Below, piece by piece: positions 43,137 through 51,457 of a stretch of DNA of 64,000 bases. How positions within the stretch are numbered: position 1 is the first letter of the stretch; the number at the start of each line of letters is the position of its first letter. The stretch is from positions 32,555 to 96,554 of the forward strand of contig JAHZBZ010000007.1 in NCBI GenBank assembly GCA_019423125.1. Reading direction: 5' to 3'. Position numbers and translations under genes: made by a program. The notes beneath the pieces are model-generated. The model was not told where the DNA came from. It saw nothing but the letters and a program-made list of their open reading frames with translations, and made no database searches. This DNA is from Bacillota bacterium (GTDB taxonomy: Bacteria; Bacillota; Clostridia; Christensenellales; Borkfalkiaceae).

Positions 43137-44597
43137 ATGATGAAAAAAGAAATTATACCCATCAATTATAATTTCAAAGGGTTTTCTCGTTGGTGTACCA
43201 ACGAAATCGAACTAAACCGTGCTTTCTCCAAAAAGCACAAAGAATTATTGCGGTTCAATCTCACCGACAATACTTGGTACTACTTTGACGATACGCAATG
43301 GGTTCCCGACAAAGGATGTGCGGTTACAAGACAGTATGTCGAGCAATTTATTTCACAACTCGTAGAGTACGCAGAACTTTCGGGGCATGATTCAGCCTTT
43401 GCAAAGTTCGTGCGGAAGTATTACAATGTGAATAAGAGGGAAAGCCTCATCAGAGACGCCGAAAAGAACTGTACGTTTTTTTCAGAAGATTTGAATACCG
43501 ATACGAAACTGTTCAACTGTCAAAACGGCACGTTTGATTTCCGAGATTTGTCGTTCCGACCGCATAACCCCGACGATATGATTTCCAAAATCAGCAACGT
43601 GATTTATAATCCCGACGCGAAATCAGAAGAGTTCGAGAACTTCATTGATGAGATAACTCTCGGAAATGCGAGGCTGAAAAATTTTCTGCAAAAGATTTTG
43701 GGGTATTCCTTAACGGGCGATACGGAATGGGATAAATGCTTCATCCTCTACGGCCCAACTTCAAGGAACGGAAAAACCACTCTTTTAGAGAATATTCGCT
43801 TTCTCATGGGAGGCAGCGGCGGTTATGCTATGTCTACCACCCCCGAAACTTTTGCGGAAACAAAGCGCAACAGCGGGCAGCCGAGCGAACACATTGCAAG
43901 GCTGCAAGGGTGTAGGTTTTTGATAACAAGCGAAATCCCGCAAAATATGTTCCTAAACAGTTCGTTGCTAAAACAACTGACAGGCAAGGACACAATTACC
44001 GCGCGGTTCCTGTACGGCAGTACCTACGAGTTTATTCCGCAGTTCAAACTGTTCTTCTGTACAAACTATCTGCCGATCGTTACGGACAGTTCCGTATTCG
44101 ATAGCGACCGAATATTGGTTATTCCGTTTAACAGACATTTCAAAACCGAAGAACAGGACAAGGAATTGCCCGAACGGTTGCGTTCCCCAGAAAATATCAG
44201 CGGAATATTTAATTGGCTTGTTGAGGGTTACAAAAAGTATTTGGCCGAGGGGCTGAAGATTCCCTCCGTTGTTCGGGAGGCTACCGAGAATTTCCGAAAG
44301 AATGTAGAGGGAATCGGCAAAACCTCTGACGGAACAAAGAAGCCGAATGAATCCATAGAACGCTTCTTGTCAGAGCGGTTGGAAATTTGCGACGGATGTA
44401 ATATCCTTGCGAAAGACGTGTATAAAGAGTATGTCAAATGGTGCCATGAAAACAACGGCTTTGATATGGGCAAAAGTCTCTTTTACAGCGAATTGCGGGA
44501 TAGGAGCCTTTTATCCGACACGGGCACTATTGCAGGCCTAACAAAAAACAATGTAATCAAAGGCTATCGGTTCAAAGATAAAAAAAGGGCCGCTTAA
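43137..44597 (+). CDS. P4-type phage/plasmid primase-helicase
   Basis: 486 residues. The C-terminal helicase domain of superfamily 3 has Walker A GPTSRNGKTT (about residues 205-214), Walker B-like RFLITSEIP and the sensor KLFFCTNYLP, as in P4 alpha and D5 proteins. The N-terminal part (TWYYFDDTQWVPDKG) matches the D5_N region. There is no primase Toprim domain, so it may rely on the host primase. GGAG lies before the ATGATG start. It would replicate the excised element. Confidence 0.88.
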   Translation: MMKKEIIPINYNFKGFSRWCTNEIELNRAFSKKHKELLRFNLTDNTWYYFDDTQWVPDKGCAVTRQYVEQFISQLVEYAELSGHDSAFAKFVRKYYNVNKRESLIRDAEKNCTFFSEDLNTDTKLFNCQNGTFDFRDLSFRPHNPDDMISKISNVIYNPDAKSEEFENFIDEITLGNARLKNFLQKILGYSLTGDTEWDKCFILYGPTSRNGKTTLLENIRFLMGGSGGYAMSTTPETFAETKRNSGQPSEHIARLQGCRFLITSEIPQNMFLNSSLLKQLTGKDTITARFLYGSTYEFIPQFKLFFCTNYLPIVTDSSVFDSDRILVIPFNRHFKTEEQDKELPERLRSPENISGIFNWLVEGYKKYLAEGLKIPSVVREATENFRKNVEGIGKTSDGTKKPNESIERFLSERLEICDGCNILAKDVYKEYVKWCHENNGFDMGKSLFYSELRDRSLLSDTGTIAGLTKNNVIKGYRFKDKKRAA

Positions 44598-44629
44598 AAG
44601 GTAAAGCGTTTATACCCTCGCTTATGGCA

Positions 44630-44723
44630 ATGTGGAAAATATTGATGTGTTTTTCTAAAAGTCAGTCAGAATAAAAAAAGAAAAAGAGAGAATTAACGAA
44701 AAACACCTACACATTTTCCACAT
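44630..44723. terminator. Large hairpin between convergent operons
   Basis: ATGTGGAAAAT and GTGTTTTTC (44630-44655) pair with GAAAAACAC and ATTTTCCACAT (44698-44723). It lies between the primase stop and the leftward small-gene cluster, where it could stop transcription from both sides. Confidence 0.5.
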
Positions 44724-44745
44724 CAACCATATGCGGAAACCGCTC

Positions 44746-45147
44746 TTATTGCAGGCACTCAAATTGTTGGGCTATCCTCCAAAGGGTTTCCTCAAAGCCA
44801 TACCACGCCAAAAGGTTCTGATTGTTCACTCCCTCAGCAAAATAGTCGCTTTCTTCCCATTCCCGAAACATATCCTTTGGGCTTTGTACCTCTGCCTCCC
44901 GCATGGATTCCGTGAGCATGGCGTTGATTTCCTTTTGGTGCCTCTCATAGAACACCGTCGTTTGGCTGTAATAGACAAGTTCCGCAACGCACCCCGAAAC
45001 ACACCCGTGCGAGAGTACCTCGGTAAATATCCGTTTCTTGTCCGTATAGTCGTGCCAACGCCGTATCACAAAGTCGCAAACTGCCTTTGTCAGAGGGCTT
45101 GCAGAGTGCCGTTTGAGTTCCCGTACATTCGTTAGTGTCAGTTTCAT
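44746..45147 (-). CDS. Hypothetical element protein
   Basis: 133 residues, helical, with VCDFVIRRWHDYTDKKRIFT and an EALWRI-like end (FEETLWRIAQQF). Proteins of this type are common in the small-gene trains of integrative elements of Clostridia, but I know no function. It is the last gene of the leftward cluster, three bases after the DUF2958-like gene. Confidence 0.65.
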   Translation of the reverse strand: MKLTLTNVRELKRHSASPLTKAVCDFVIRRWHDYTDKKRIFTEVLSHGCVSGCVAELVYYSQTTVFYERHQKEINAMLTESMREAEVQSPKDMFREWEESDYFAEGVNNQNLLAWYGFEETLWRIAQQFECLQ

Positions 45148-45150
45148 GGT

Positions 45151-45489
45151 TCAGCCTCCGTACCGTTTCAGGCACTCTCCGACCGTCATGCCGTTGGGGA
45201 TATATAAATCTCTTTCGAGCGGAAAGCGATACCCGAACACTTTGACTTTCGCCTGCATTATCTGCGAGAGGGTTATATACTCCCATTCCCACTCACGCCC
45301 GTTTGTGCCGTAGCAGAAGAATAGCCAATCTCCGTTAGATTGTTTCTCTGCCTCCGTGACGAGCCACGTTCCCGCTCCGTAAGGATTGAAATACTTTACA
45401 AGTATCTTTGCGTTCATACCCTTGCCGTCTTGTGAGTACAAGGGATATTTGCGGGCTTTTGCCTCTAACTGTTTGCTCCATAGTTTCAT
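45151..45489 (-). CDS. DUF2958-like protein
   Basis: 112 residues with ILVKYFNPYGAGTWLVTEAE and WEWEYITLSQI, which I recall as the DUF2958 pattern seen on plasmids and conjugative elements. It is compact, has many aromatic residues and probably binds a ligand or protein. No catalytic residues are known. It is coupled to the neighbour downstream. Confidence 0.7.
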   Translation of the reverse strand: MKLWSKQLEAKARKYPLYSQDGKGMNAKILVKYFNPYGAGTWLVTEAEKQSNGDWLFFCYGTNGREWEWEYITLSQIMQAKVKVFGYRFPLERDLYIPNGMTVGECLKRYGG

Positions 45490-45555
45490 TTTCTTTTCCT
45501 CCGTGAAGTTTGATTTTGTAAAGGGTAATTTTCCGACATCGGGCGGCGGCTATTC

Positions 45556-45624
45556 CTACCACAAGCCATTGACATAAAGCCAAAAGATGACAATGATTCC
45601 GAAGATGATGAGCATAGACAACAT
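45556..45624 (-). CDS. Membrane microprotein, 22 residues
   Basis: MLSMLIIFGIIVIFWLYVNG and two more residues: a single membrane helix. AGGAGG lies eight bases before the ATG, which is strong support for translation. It lies between two genes of the same strand. Confidence 0.55.
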   Translation of the reverse strand: MLSMLIIFGIIVIFWLYVNGLW

Positions 45625-45636
45625 TTCTGTTTCCTC

Positions 45637-45825
45637 CTAATAGATTCGGTTAATTCGGATATGTTTGCGTTGTAAGTTGTGAGCCTTGCGGAACGCTTGC
45701 AGAGCCTGTCGGAATGTGTACTCCGTACAGGGGTAACTTTCGATAACGCTGTTGCCGCTGCCGTCGTAGTATTCCAAAAACACTCTGTTCTGTTTGAGAC
45801 TGTAATGGTAATCAATGCACCGCAT
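45637..45825 (-). CDS. Small element protein, paralogue A
   Basis: 62 residues ending LQRKHIRINRIY, with FRQALQAFRKAHN before it. The next gene upstream (45829-46017) shares this plan and the LQRKHIRI motif, so they are tandem paralogues three bases apart. The N-terminal half is beta-rich. Function unknown. Confidence 0.65.
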   Translation of the reverse strand: MRCIDYHYSLKQNRVFLEYYDGSGNSVIESYPCTEYTFRQALQAFRKAHNLQRKHIRINRIY

Positions 45826-45828
45826 AGC

Positions 45829-46017
45829 CTACCTCCTGCCATACAGCCGAACGATTCGGATATGCTTGCGTTGCAAGCCGATTTCTCTGCGGAATCTCTG
45901 CAACGCCTCGCGGAACGAATAAAAAATATAGCAGCGATCTATCCGTCGTCCGTGTTCATCGGTGTAATCGAACACCAAATTGCCGTAGCGGTTGTAATGA
46001 TAGAAAAGCGTTCTCAT
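45829..46017 (-). CDS. Small element protein, paralogue B
   Basis: 62 residues from the ATG at 46017 (GGAGG upstream): MRTLFYHYNRYGNLVFDYTD, then FREALQRFRREIGLQRKHIR. It is the paralogue of 45637-45825. Its ATG overlaps the stop of the gene before it (ATGA). Confidence 0.68.
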   Translation of the reverse strand: MRTLFYHYNRYGNLVFDYTDEHGRRIDRCYIFYSFREALQRFRREIGLQRKHIRIVRLYGRR

Positions 46018-46211
46018 TTCTTTATCCTCCCGTAGATGTCGTCGGCATAGAACGAACCGTTGAACCAATTAAAGATGGCGGTGCATTTTGTTCCGCGGTA
46101 GTCCACGATATAGTAATCCTGCCGCTCTTGCTCCACCTTTTCAAGTACAGTGATTTCGTCCATTGCTCCGTCGAGCGAGTAGATGTGTGCCTGTGTTTTG
46201 TAGGGGTTCAT
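46014..46211 (-). CDS. Hypothetical small element protein
   Basis: 65 residues (MNPYKTQAHIYSLDGAMDEI and on), beta-rich, with IVDYRGTKCTAIFNWFNGSF. GGAGG lies before the ATG and its end is coupled to paralogue B. No family recognised. Confidence 0.65.
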   Translation of the reverse strand: MNPYKTQAHIYSLDGAMDEITVLEKVEQERQDYYIVDYRGTKCTAIFNWFNGSFYADDIYGRIKK

Positions 46212-46223
46212 GTTTGTTTCCTC

Positions 46224-46529
46224 CTATAAAATTTCCTTGATGATGAGGTCGATAAAGGAATGGCGATAATAATTGCTCTTATCGACGATATGCCACGATT
46301 GATTGTTCGTGCCCTCTGCATAGCAGAAGTCGAGTTCATATCCGTCGTTGACATTGCCGTATTCGTCGAGCGCCTGTTCTCCCACCCATGAGAGCGTGGG
46401 ATTCTTTTCATTCTGTACGAGTTCGCGGAAACGGGCGAGAGCCTTTTTGTACGAGCCGAACAGTTCTATTTCAATTTCCCCGTAATCCTCGGTAGACCAA
46501 TCGAATTGAATCATATAGACGAAGCGCAT
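46224..46529 (-). CDS. Hypothetical element protein
   Basis: 101 residues with GSYKKALARFRELVQNEKNP, which echoes the FREALQRFRRE segment of the two small paralogues, so all three may share a fold. GGAGG lies before the ATG. Function unknown. Confidence 0.65.
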   Translation of the reverse strand: MRFVYMIQFDWSTEDYGEIEIELFGSYKKALARFRELVQNEKNPTLSWVGEQALDEYGNVNDGYELDFCYAEGTNNQSWHIVDKSNYYRHSFIDLIIKEIL

Positions 46530-46541
46530 GTTTGTTTCCTC

Positions 46542-46910
46542 CTATGCGAATTGTAAGAGCCTTTGCACGCTCTCCGAAAGGGTTGTAAGGCAGGCGTAAT
46601 TATTCGAGCCGCCGCGGTAATCCCGCTCGTGCTTTGCCGTGCGAATCAATATATGGTAGTACCACTCATTATTGAAGTATCGGACATCGCTGATAGAGAG
46701 ATAAATATACTTGTTTTCCTCGTTGCGGATAAAGGCAGAAAAATTGTAGTGATTGCGCCCGACATTCACGAGTTCCCAGCCGTGCAGTTTGCAGAGGGAG
46801 CGAAGATAATTGATGTACTTTGTCTGAAAGGTCTTGTAGTCCTTTCCCGTCGTACTACCCGTACTGAACGTATGGGTAAGGTACTTGCGAAGTTCGTTTA
46901 AGTTAGCCAT
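46542..46910 (-). CDS. Hypothetical element protein
   Basis: 122 residues with FQTKYINYLRSLCKLHGWEL and YIYLSISDVRYFNNEWYYHI. The plan looks like a compact alpha/beta protein; similar genes occur in element cargo trains, but I know no function. GGAG lies about ten bases before the ATG. Confidence 0.65.
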   Translation of the reverse strand: MANLNELRKYLTHTFSTGSTTGKDYKTFQTKYINYLRSLCKLHGWELVNVGRNHYNFSAFIRNEENKYIYLSISDVRYFNNEWYYHILIRTAKHERDYRGGSNNYACLTTLSESVQRLLQFA

Positions 46911-46972
46911 TGTAAAATTCTCCTATTTGAAATCAGTAATCGTTGGAACAGGTACAGGCAGAGCCTGAAAGG

Positions 46973-47035
46973 TTATTGTCGCATGGAATGAACGACGAGG
47001 ACAATCAGTATTGCGACGATATAGAAGATTGCCAA
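46973..47035 (-). CDS. Membrane microprotein, 20 residues, TTG start
   Basis: MAIFYIVAILIVLVVHSMRQ, one membrane helix. GGGAGG lies seven bases before the TTG at 47035. Being so short, it is supported by the ribosome site and by the similar 22-residue protein at 45556. Confidence 0.45.
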   Translation of the reverse strand: MAIFYIVAILIVLVVHSMRQ

Positions 47036-47068
47036 ACAATCACCTCCCGAAAGTTATTGAATATATGC

Positions 47069-47114
47069 AAAAAGCCGCCCCGCATGAAAGGCAAATCCTC
47101 TCACACGGGGCGGC
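47069..47114 (-). terminator. Hairpin before the small-gene cluster
   Basis: GCCGCCCC/GGGGCGGC stem with a 25-base loop, then T5 on the minus strand. It would stop transcripts from the right or act as an attenuator for the cluster. Confidence 0.6.
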
Positions 47115-47234
47115 TTGATTTTTCTCTATGAAGTTGTAATTTACGTTTTCGGCAATGAAGAGGTTTCTCCCTGTCAATGAGCCTGCTTTTTCTCTACACA
47201 CAAATGCAAAATGAAAAATTCACGGCTCTGTATA

Positions 47235-47663
47235 GCGACCGCGTTTTTCCCTCGTAGACTACATGTAACTAAGGGATTTAGGAGCATAAGGGTGGCGGTA
47301 AGGTGTTTAGTCGAGGCATACCCGTTTGGGGGCAATTTCCACGATATTGTCGTACTCTGCCGACCTTAAAACGCATTGCAAAACATGCTTTGTTGTGCGA
47401 CCTCGTTTTTCCTCTCTGCACGGGGCTGTAAGACCTGTTTGCGACACATAAGGCGGCGGGTAAGGGAATCTATCGAGGCAAGGGTTTTTACTCCGCAAAT
47501 ACAATCAAGAAGTCAAGGGTAGCAACCCTAAAACGCATGGGGATATGAGCCTTTCAAAAAGGGGTAGGATAGGTCGCTCTTTTTCTCAGTTTTTACAAGG
47601 CTGGCTACTGAAAGAAAAAGCATAAGGCGGCGGTAAGGCGTTTTATCGAGCGACCTCGTTTTG
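47235..47663 (+). repeat. Imperfect tandem repeats with period near 163
   Basis: GCGACCxCGTTTT recurs at 47235, 47396 and 47649; CATAAGGxGGCGGTAAGG at 47285, 47447 and 47621; CTAAAACGCAT or TTAAAACGCAT at 47365 and 47528; TCGAGG or TCGAG after each. No gene is supported between 47036 and 48014. Confidence 0.6.
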
Positions 47664-47734
47664 TCCGTCAGATTGCCACAGACGCGGCTTCTACGGAGAA
47701 ATTACGCCATTCTGCGAGAAATTTTGAAAAGGGA

Positions 47735-47763
47735 TTGCGTTTTTCACCGTTTTGTGGTATTCT
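47735..47763 (+). promoter_or_regulatory. Promoter of RNA copy 3
   Basis: TTGCGT (47735-47740), 17-base spacer, TATTCT (47758-47763), then six bases to the RNA's GCGACAC. Confidence 0.78.
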
Positions 47764-47769
47764 ATTCAT

Positions 47770-47911
47770 GCGACACAGTTCAATATTTTCTGCATGAGGT
47801 ACAATTCTGCGATTTTGTACTTCTTATTTTCTCGTGCAGAAAAGAATTGTGTCGCAACAATGCGAAGTACATTTTCGGGGTGTGCTTCACGTTGTGAGGC
47901 ACACTTTTTTT
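47770..47911 (+). ncRNA. Structured RNA element, copy 3
   Basis: P1 GCGACACAGTTC/GAATTGTGTCGC, P2 TTTTCTGCATGAG/CTCGTGCAGAAAA, P3 GTACAA/TTGTAC. GTACTTC can pair with GAAGTAC in the linker. The end is GTGTGCTTCAC/GTGAGGCACAC with GTT loop and T7. It has the plan of the two copies at 23962-24299 but lies 23.5 kb away on the other strand, again just before an LRR lipoprotein gene. Confidence 0.75.
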
Positions 47912-48014
47912 ATACACAAAAAGTTTTTCAAAAAACTTTTGAAAAAAATATCTGCGTTATCAATTTCTGATACACCGATTTGATATAATGTAAAAAAATG
48001 GAGGTATGGGCAAA

Positions 48015-50453
48015 ATGAAAAAAATAGTGATAATTCTGTTGTCTGTATTTTTACTGATGTGCTGTGCCTTTGGCTTAGCGGCTTGCGGGGGCGGCGGCGA
48101 TGATTCGGGCGATAATCCGAATACCGAACAGCCGAACAATCCCGATGACGGCGACAACGATAACAAGCCAACAACACCAGAAGAACCAAAGGAAGAATTG
48201 ACACCTTCGGATATATACAAAAAGGTCAATCCGAGCGTGGTGTTTATTCTGATAGACAATTTGCAGGGAATTGCGAGCGGCACGGGCTTTTTTATTGACG
48301 ACGAGGGAACGATTGTAACGAACTACCATGTTATCGAGGACGGCACGGCGGGCGTAATTCAATTGAGTGACGGAACGCAAGCCGCTATCGGCAACGTACT
48401 TGGCTATGATGAAAACTTGGATATAGCCATATTGGAAACGACGGCGACAAACACCACACCCGTCGAGATCGGCAATAGCAGTTTGGTTGAGGTGGGCGAT
48501 ACGGTGTATGCCATCGGCTACCCTGCGGCAACTACCATCGGATTTTCGTCCAGCACCTTTACGACGAGCATGGTGTCCATGAACCGCTCTATCGGCGGCT
48601 ATAACTACATACAGTCAACGGTCGATATAACGCACGGCAACAGCGGCGGTACGCTGATAAACACCTATGGGGAAGTTATCGGCATTACCACGGCGGGGCT
48701 GAACGTAGGCGACGTAGACTATATGAACCTTTCCATTCCCATCCAGCGCGTCGATACCGTTGCATTGGACGATAACGAGAGCCTTTTGATCGTCACAAAA
48801 AGGCATTACCCCGTTTATGCGAGATTCTATAACGGAAGCAGTCTGTTTACCACGCAAACCTTAAAGTATGAGCAGACAGCCACCGTGCCGAGTTCTTCTC
48901 CCTCCAAAACGGGCTATACCTTTGCAGGATGGTATGCAGACAGCGGATTGACAACGCCGTTTGATTTTTCCACGAAGATATTGGAAGATACAAGGATATA
49001 CGCTAAATTCGACATCAATACATATACGGTAACTTACAATCTCAATTCGGGGAAATGGAACGGAACAACGCCCGACAGTACTTGGACGGTAAACAATAGC
49101 GGCACCGCTTTGCCCGTTCCTAAGCGCAGCGGCTATCTGTTTGAAGGTTGGACGGATAGCAGCGGCAATTTTGTAGACAAGCTGCCCGCCTCGTCGAACT
49201 TGGGGAATGTTACTTACAATGCTCATTGGATTGAAGGTGCCGAGGGGCTTACTATCAAAAACGGCACGGTGACGGATTATAACGGCCAAACAGCGAATAT
49301 CGTTATTCCGTCATCTTTTCAAAATATAACCGTCACAGGATTTAGTAATTCTGCATTTGCAGGTTGTACTGAGTTAAAAAGCATTATAATTCCCGATAGC
49401 GTGAAGAGCATTGGTAACTCATCATTCAAAGATTGCAATAATCTAACGAGCGTAACGATTGGAAACGGCGTAACAACTATCGGTTTTAGTGCGTTCAATG
49501 GTTGCAGTAAACTAACAAGCGTAACGATTGGAGAAGGTGTCACCAAAATTGGTCGCTCTGCGTTTTATAATTGTACCGCATTAACAGAAATTTATTATAA
49601 TGCAATAGAAGTTGACGGTTTTACGGATCCAAATAATCTTGATTGTGATAATGTATTTTATAATGCAGGTAAATCAACAAGTGGAGTCAGCGTATTTTTT
49701 GGTGACGCGGTAACTATTATCCCCGCTAATTTGTTCAATATATATGATTCTTCCGCCTATCCTAACATCACAAGCGTTTATATCGGAAAAAATGTTACAT
49801 CTATTTATCGTTCTGCATTTGCACGTTGCACTGAGTTAAAAAGTATCGTGATACCAGATAGCGTAACAGGTATAGGCTCGTTTGCGTTCTCAGGCTGCAA
49901 TAAGCTGGAAAATGTATATATTACAAATCTTACCGCTTGGTGTAACATATCTTTTAGCGGATATTCAATGGAATCGAATCCGTTGTGTTATGCGGATAAT
50001 TTATATATAAACGGAATAATGACGAAAGAATTAACAATTCCTGACGATGTAACAATTATAAAAGATTTTGCTTTCAGCGGATATACTAACTTAATAAGTG
50101 TAAAAATTTCTAATCACGTAACAAGTATCGGCAGCAATGCATTCTCAGGTTGTACAGGGTTGACGAATATAACTATTGGGAGAAGTGTAACGAGTATCAA
50201 AAGTTCTGCATTTAAAGACTGTACGGGGCTGACGAGCATTGTGATTCCCGAGAACGTGACAGACATCAGCGGCTATGCGTTTGAAGGATGTTCAAATTTG
50301 AAAAGTGCATTGTTTGAAGAAACAACTGGCTGGACATGCAAAGGAATGCATACTGAGGCAGTAAAACTATCTAGTAGTAGCCTTGAAAATAGTACTACCG
50401 CAGCTCGGTTTCTTACTACGACATATAATTTTTATAATTGGAAGCGCAGTTAA
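48015..50453 (+). CDS. HtrA-like protease fused to InlB and LRR repeats, lipoprotein
   Basis: 812 residues from the ATG at 48015 (GGAGG ten bases upstream; the ATG at 48006 is too close). A lipoprotein signal ends LAACGGG. A trypsin-like domain follows with the full triad: His in TNYHVIE, Asp in ENLDIAIL and Ser in HGNSGG. Two InlB-type repeats (GYTFAGWYADSG; GYLFEGWTDSSG) follow, and then LRR_5 repeats (SIIIPDSVKSIGNSSFKDC and on). Thus a surface protease with binding repeats. TATAAT at 47984-47989 may give it its own start downstream of RNA copy 3. Confidence 0.9.
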   Translation: MKKIVIILLSVFLLMCCAFGLAACGGGGDDSGDNPNTEQPNNPDDGDNDNKPTTPEEPKEELTPSDIYKKVNPSVVFILIDNLQGIASGTGFFIDDEGTIVTNYHVIEDGTAGVIQLSDGTQAAIGNVLGYDENLDIAILETTATNTTPVEIGNSSLVEVGDTVYAIGYPAATTIGFSSSTFTTSMVSMNRSIGGYNYIQSTVDITHGNSGGTLINTYGEVIGITTAGLNVGDVDYMNLSIPIQRVDTVALDDNESLLIVTKRHYPVYARFYNGSSLFTTQTLKYEQTATVPSSSPSKTGYTFAGWYADSGLTTPFDFSTKILEDTRIYAKFDINTYTVTYNLNSGKWNGTTPDSTWTVNNSGTALPVPKRSGYLFEGWTDSSGNFVDKLPASSNLGNVTYNAHWIEGAEGLTIKNGTVTDYNGQTANIVIPSSFQNITVTGFSNSAFAGCTELKSIIIPDSVKSIGNSSFKDCNNLTSVTIGNGVTTIGFSAFNGCSKLTSVTIGEGVTKIGRSAFYNCTALTEIYYNAIEVDGFTDPNNLDCDNVFYNAGKSTSGVSVFFGDAVTIIPANLFNIYDSSAYPNITSVYIGKNVTSIYRSAFARCTELKSIVIPDSVTGIGSFAFSGCNKLENVYITNLTAWCNISFSGYSMESNPLCYADNLYINGIMTKELTIPDDVTIIKDFAFSGYTNLISVKISNHVTSIGSNAFSGCTGLTNITIGRSVTSIKSSAFKDCTGLTSIVIPENVTDISGYAFEGCSNLKSALFEETTGWTCKGMHTEAVKLSSSSLENSTTAARFLTTTYNFYNWKRS

Positions 50454-50512
50454 TCAATACAAAATTGTTAAAATCTGCATAGCCGAAATAAATAAACTTA
50501 TTTGAGGTTTTT

Positions 50513-50908
50513 ATGATATCCAAAACGATAGTTGAAAACATTATTCAGATGAATGACAAAATCCATGAGGGTGAACCTACGGAAACAGTCGTTAAAAGTC
50601 ACGCGGGAGAGGGAATCGAGGAGGTATTAAAAGGTTATTCCAAAGAAAAAAAGGATTTAATTGCCTATATCGCAAACTTGTCTTTCAACGATATTATTGA
50701 TTTAGGTGGATTAGCGGATTATGGCAGAGAACTGTATCAAAAAGGAGAGAAATACAACAACGAAAGTTTCCACCCCATAAGAACAAATTTTTTTGATACA
50801 CACGAAAAAGAAAACAATGCGGAGGGGAAAAGACATTTGGCAATTTACTTTGTCAAAATGGGAAGTTTGCTTTCAGAGTATCTTAGACAGGTTTTATTTA
50901 TGCTATAA
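50513..50908 (+). CDS. Hypothetical protein at the island's right edge
   Basis: 131 residues, helical, no signal. The middle (LIAYIANLSFNDIIDLGGLA then DYGRELYQKG) faintly resembles the DUF3775 pattern; I would not rely on it. It has a weak ribosome site (GAGG) and a terminator just after. It follows the LRR protease by 59 bases. Confidence 0.6.
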   Translation: MISKTIVENIIQMNDKIHEGEPTETVVKSHAGEGIEEVLKGYSKEKKDLIAYIANLSFNDIIDLGGLADYGRELYQKGEKYNNESFHPIRTNFFDTHEKENNAEGKRHLAIYFVKMGSLLSEYLRQVLFML

Positions 50909-50913
50909 CACAA

Positions 50914-50951
50914 AAAAGAGAGGCTATCCGTCAATGGATAACCTCTCTTTT
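50914..50951. terminator. Bidirectional terminator at the island edge
   Basis: AAAAGAGAGGCTATCC / GGATAACCTCTCTTTT with a six-base loop; A run on one side, T run on the other. Confidence 0.88.
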
Positions 50952-51023
50952 CTTGTAGCCGTCTAACCGAACCGTCACGGCGAAACCGCCGCGGAAATAA
51001 TAAAAGTTCGAGTAAGGCTGGTT

Positions 51024-51099
51024 TGGTGGAGATAAACGGACTCGAACCGTCCACCTCTTGAATGCCATTCAAGCGCTCTACCAGATGAGCTATATCCCC
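51024..51099 (-). tRNA. tRNA-Ala (anticodon GGC)
   Basis: Acceptor stem GGGGATA/TATCTCC (one G-U), D-arm GCTC..GAGC, anticodon stem CTTGA/TCAAG around ATGGCAT (anticodon GGC), T-arm with GGTTCGAGTCC, and an encoded CCA end. Its 3' end faces the mobile island, the side where many elements insert, but no repeat of its 3' end was seen on the far side. Confidence 0.95.
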
Positions 51100-51114
51100 G
51101 TAAAGGGCGAAAAG

Positions 51115-51136
51115 CTGCGCGGAGGCTTCCGCGCAG
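51115..51136 (-). terminator. Ferredoxin terminator
   Basis: CTGCGCGGA/TCCGCGCAG with a four-base loop, then CTTTTCGCCCTTT on the minus strand. Confidence 0.7.
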
Positions 51137-51163
51137 TTTCTGCCTTCTTTTTGTGCGTTCCGA

Positions 51164-51337
51164 TCACTCCTCGGGCTTGATCGCGCCGACGGGGCATCCG
51201 TCTTCGCATGCACCGCAGTCGATGCAGACGTCCGGATCGATCTGATACTGCGTGTCGCCCTGCGAAATCGCGTTCACCGGGCAGGTCTCCGCGCATGCGC
51301 CGCAGCTGATGCAATCTTCGGAAATTTTATGTGCCAT
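51164..51337 (-). CDS. Two-cluster [4Fe-4S] ferredoxin
   Basis: 57 residues. Two cluster motifs, CISCGACAETCP and CIDCGACEDGCP, each C-x2-C-x2-C-x3-CP, as in clostridial 2[4Fe-4S] ferredoxins. A soluble electron carrier of anaerobic metabolism. The ATG at 51337 has GGAGG upstream. Its promoter is at 51385-51413 and a terminator follows. Confidence 0.95.
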   Translation of the reverse strand: MAHKISEDCISCGACAETCPVNAISQGDTQYQIDPDVCIDCGACEDGCPVGAIKPEE

Positions 51338-51384
51338 CGTCTTTTACCTCCAAACTGTCTGTCCACGGCCTCGCCGTTTGTTTT

Positions 51385-51413
51385 ATTATATCACATCTTT
51401 TTCGATTAGTAAA
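51385..51413 (-). promoter_or_regulatory. Ferredoxin promoter
   Basis: TTTACT (51408-51413), 17-base spacer, TATAAT (51385-51390). Confidence 0.78.
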
Positions 51414-51457
51414 GACTGTAATGCAAGAAATTTTTTCTTTTTTCTAATTTTTTGCGC

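Noticed and set aside
46943..47131. 62-residue plus-strand frame
   Set aside because: Runs through the terminator hairpin and antisense to the better-supported microprotein.
51024..51099. tRNA-Ala as the island's attachment site
   Set aside because: Its 3' end faces the island, but I could not find a copy of that end near 12 kb, so the claim is unsupported.
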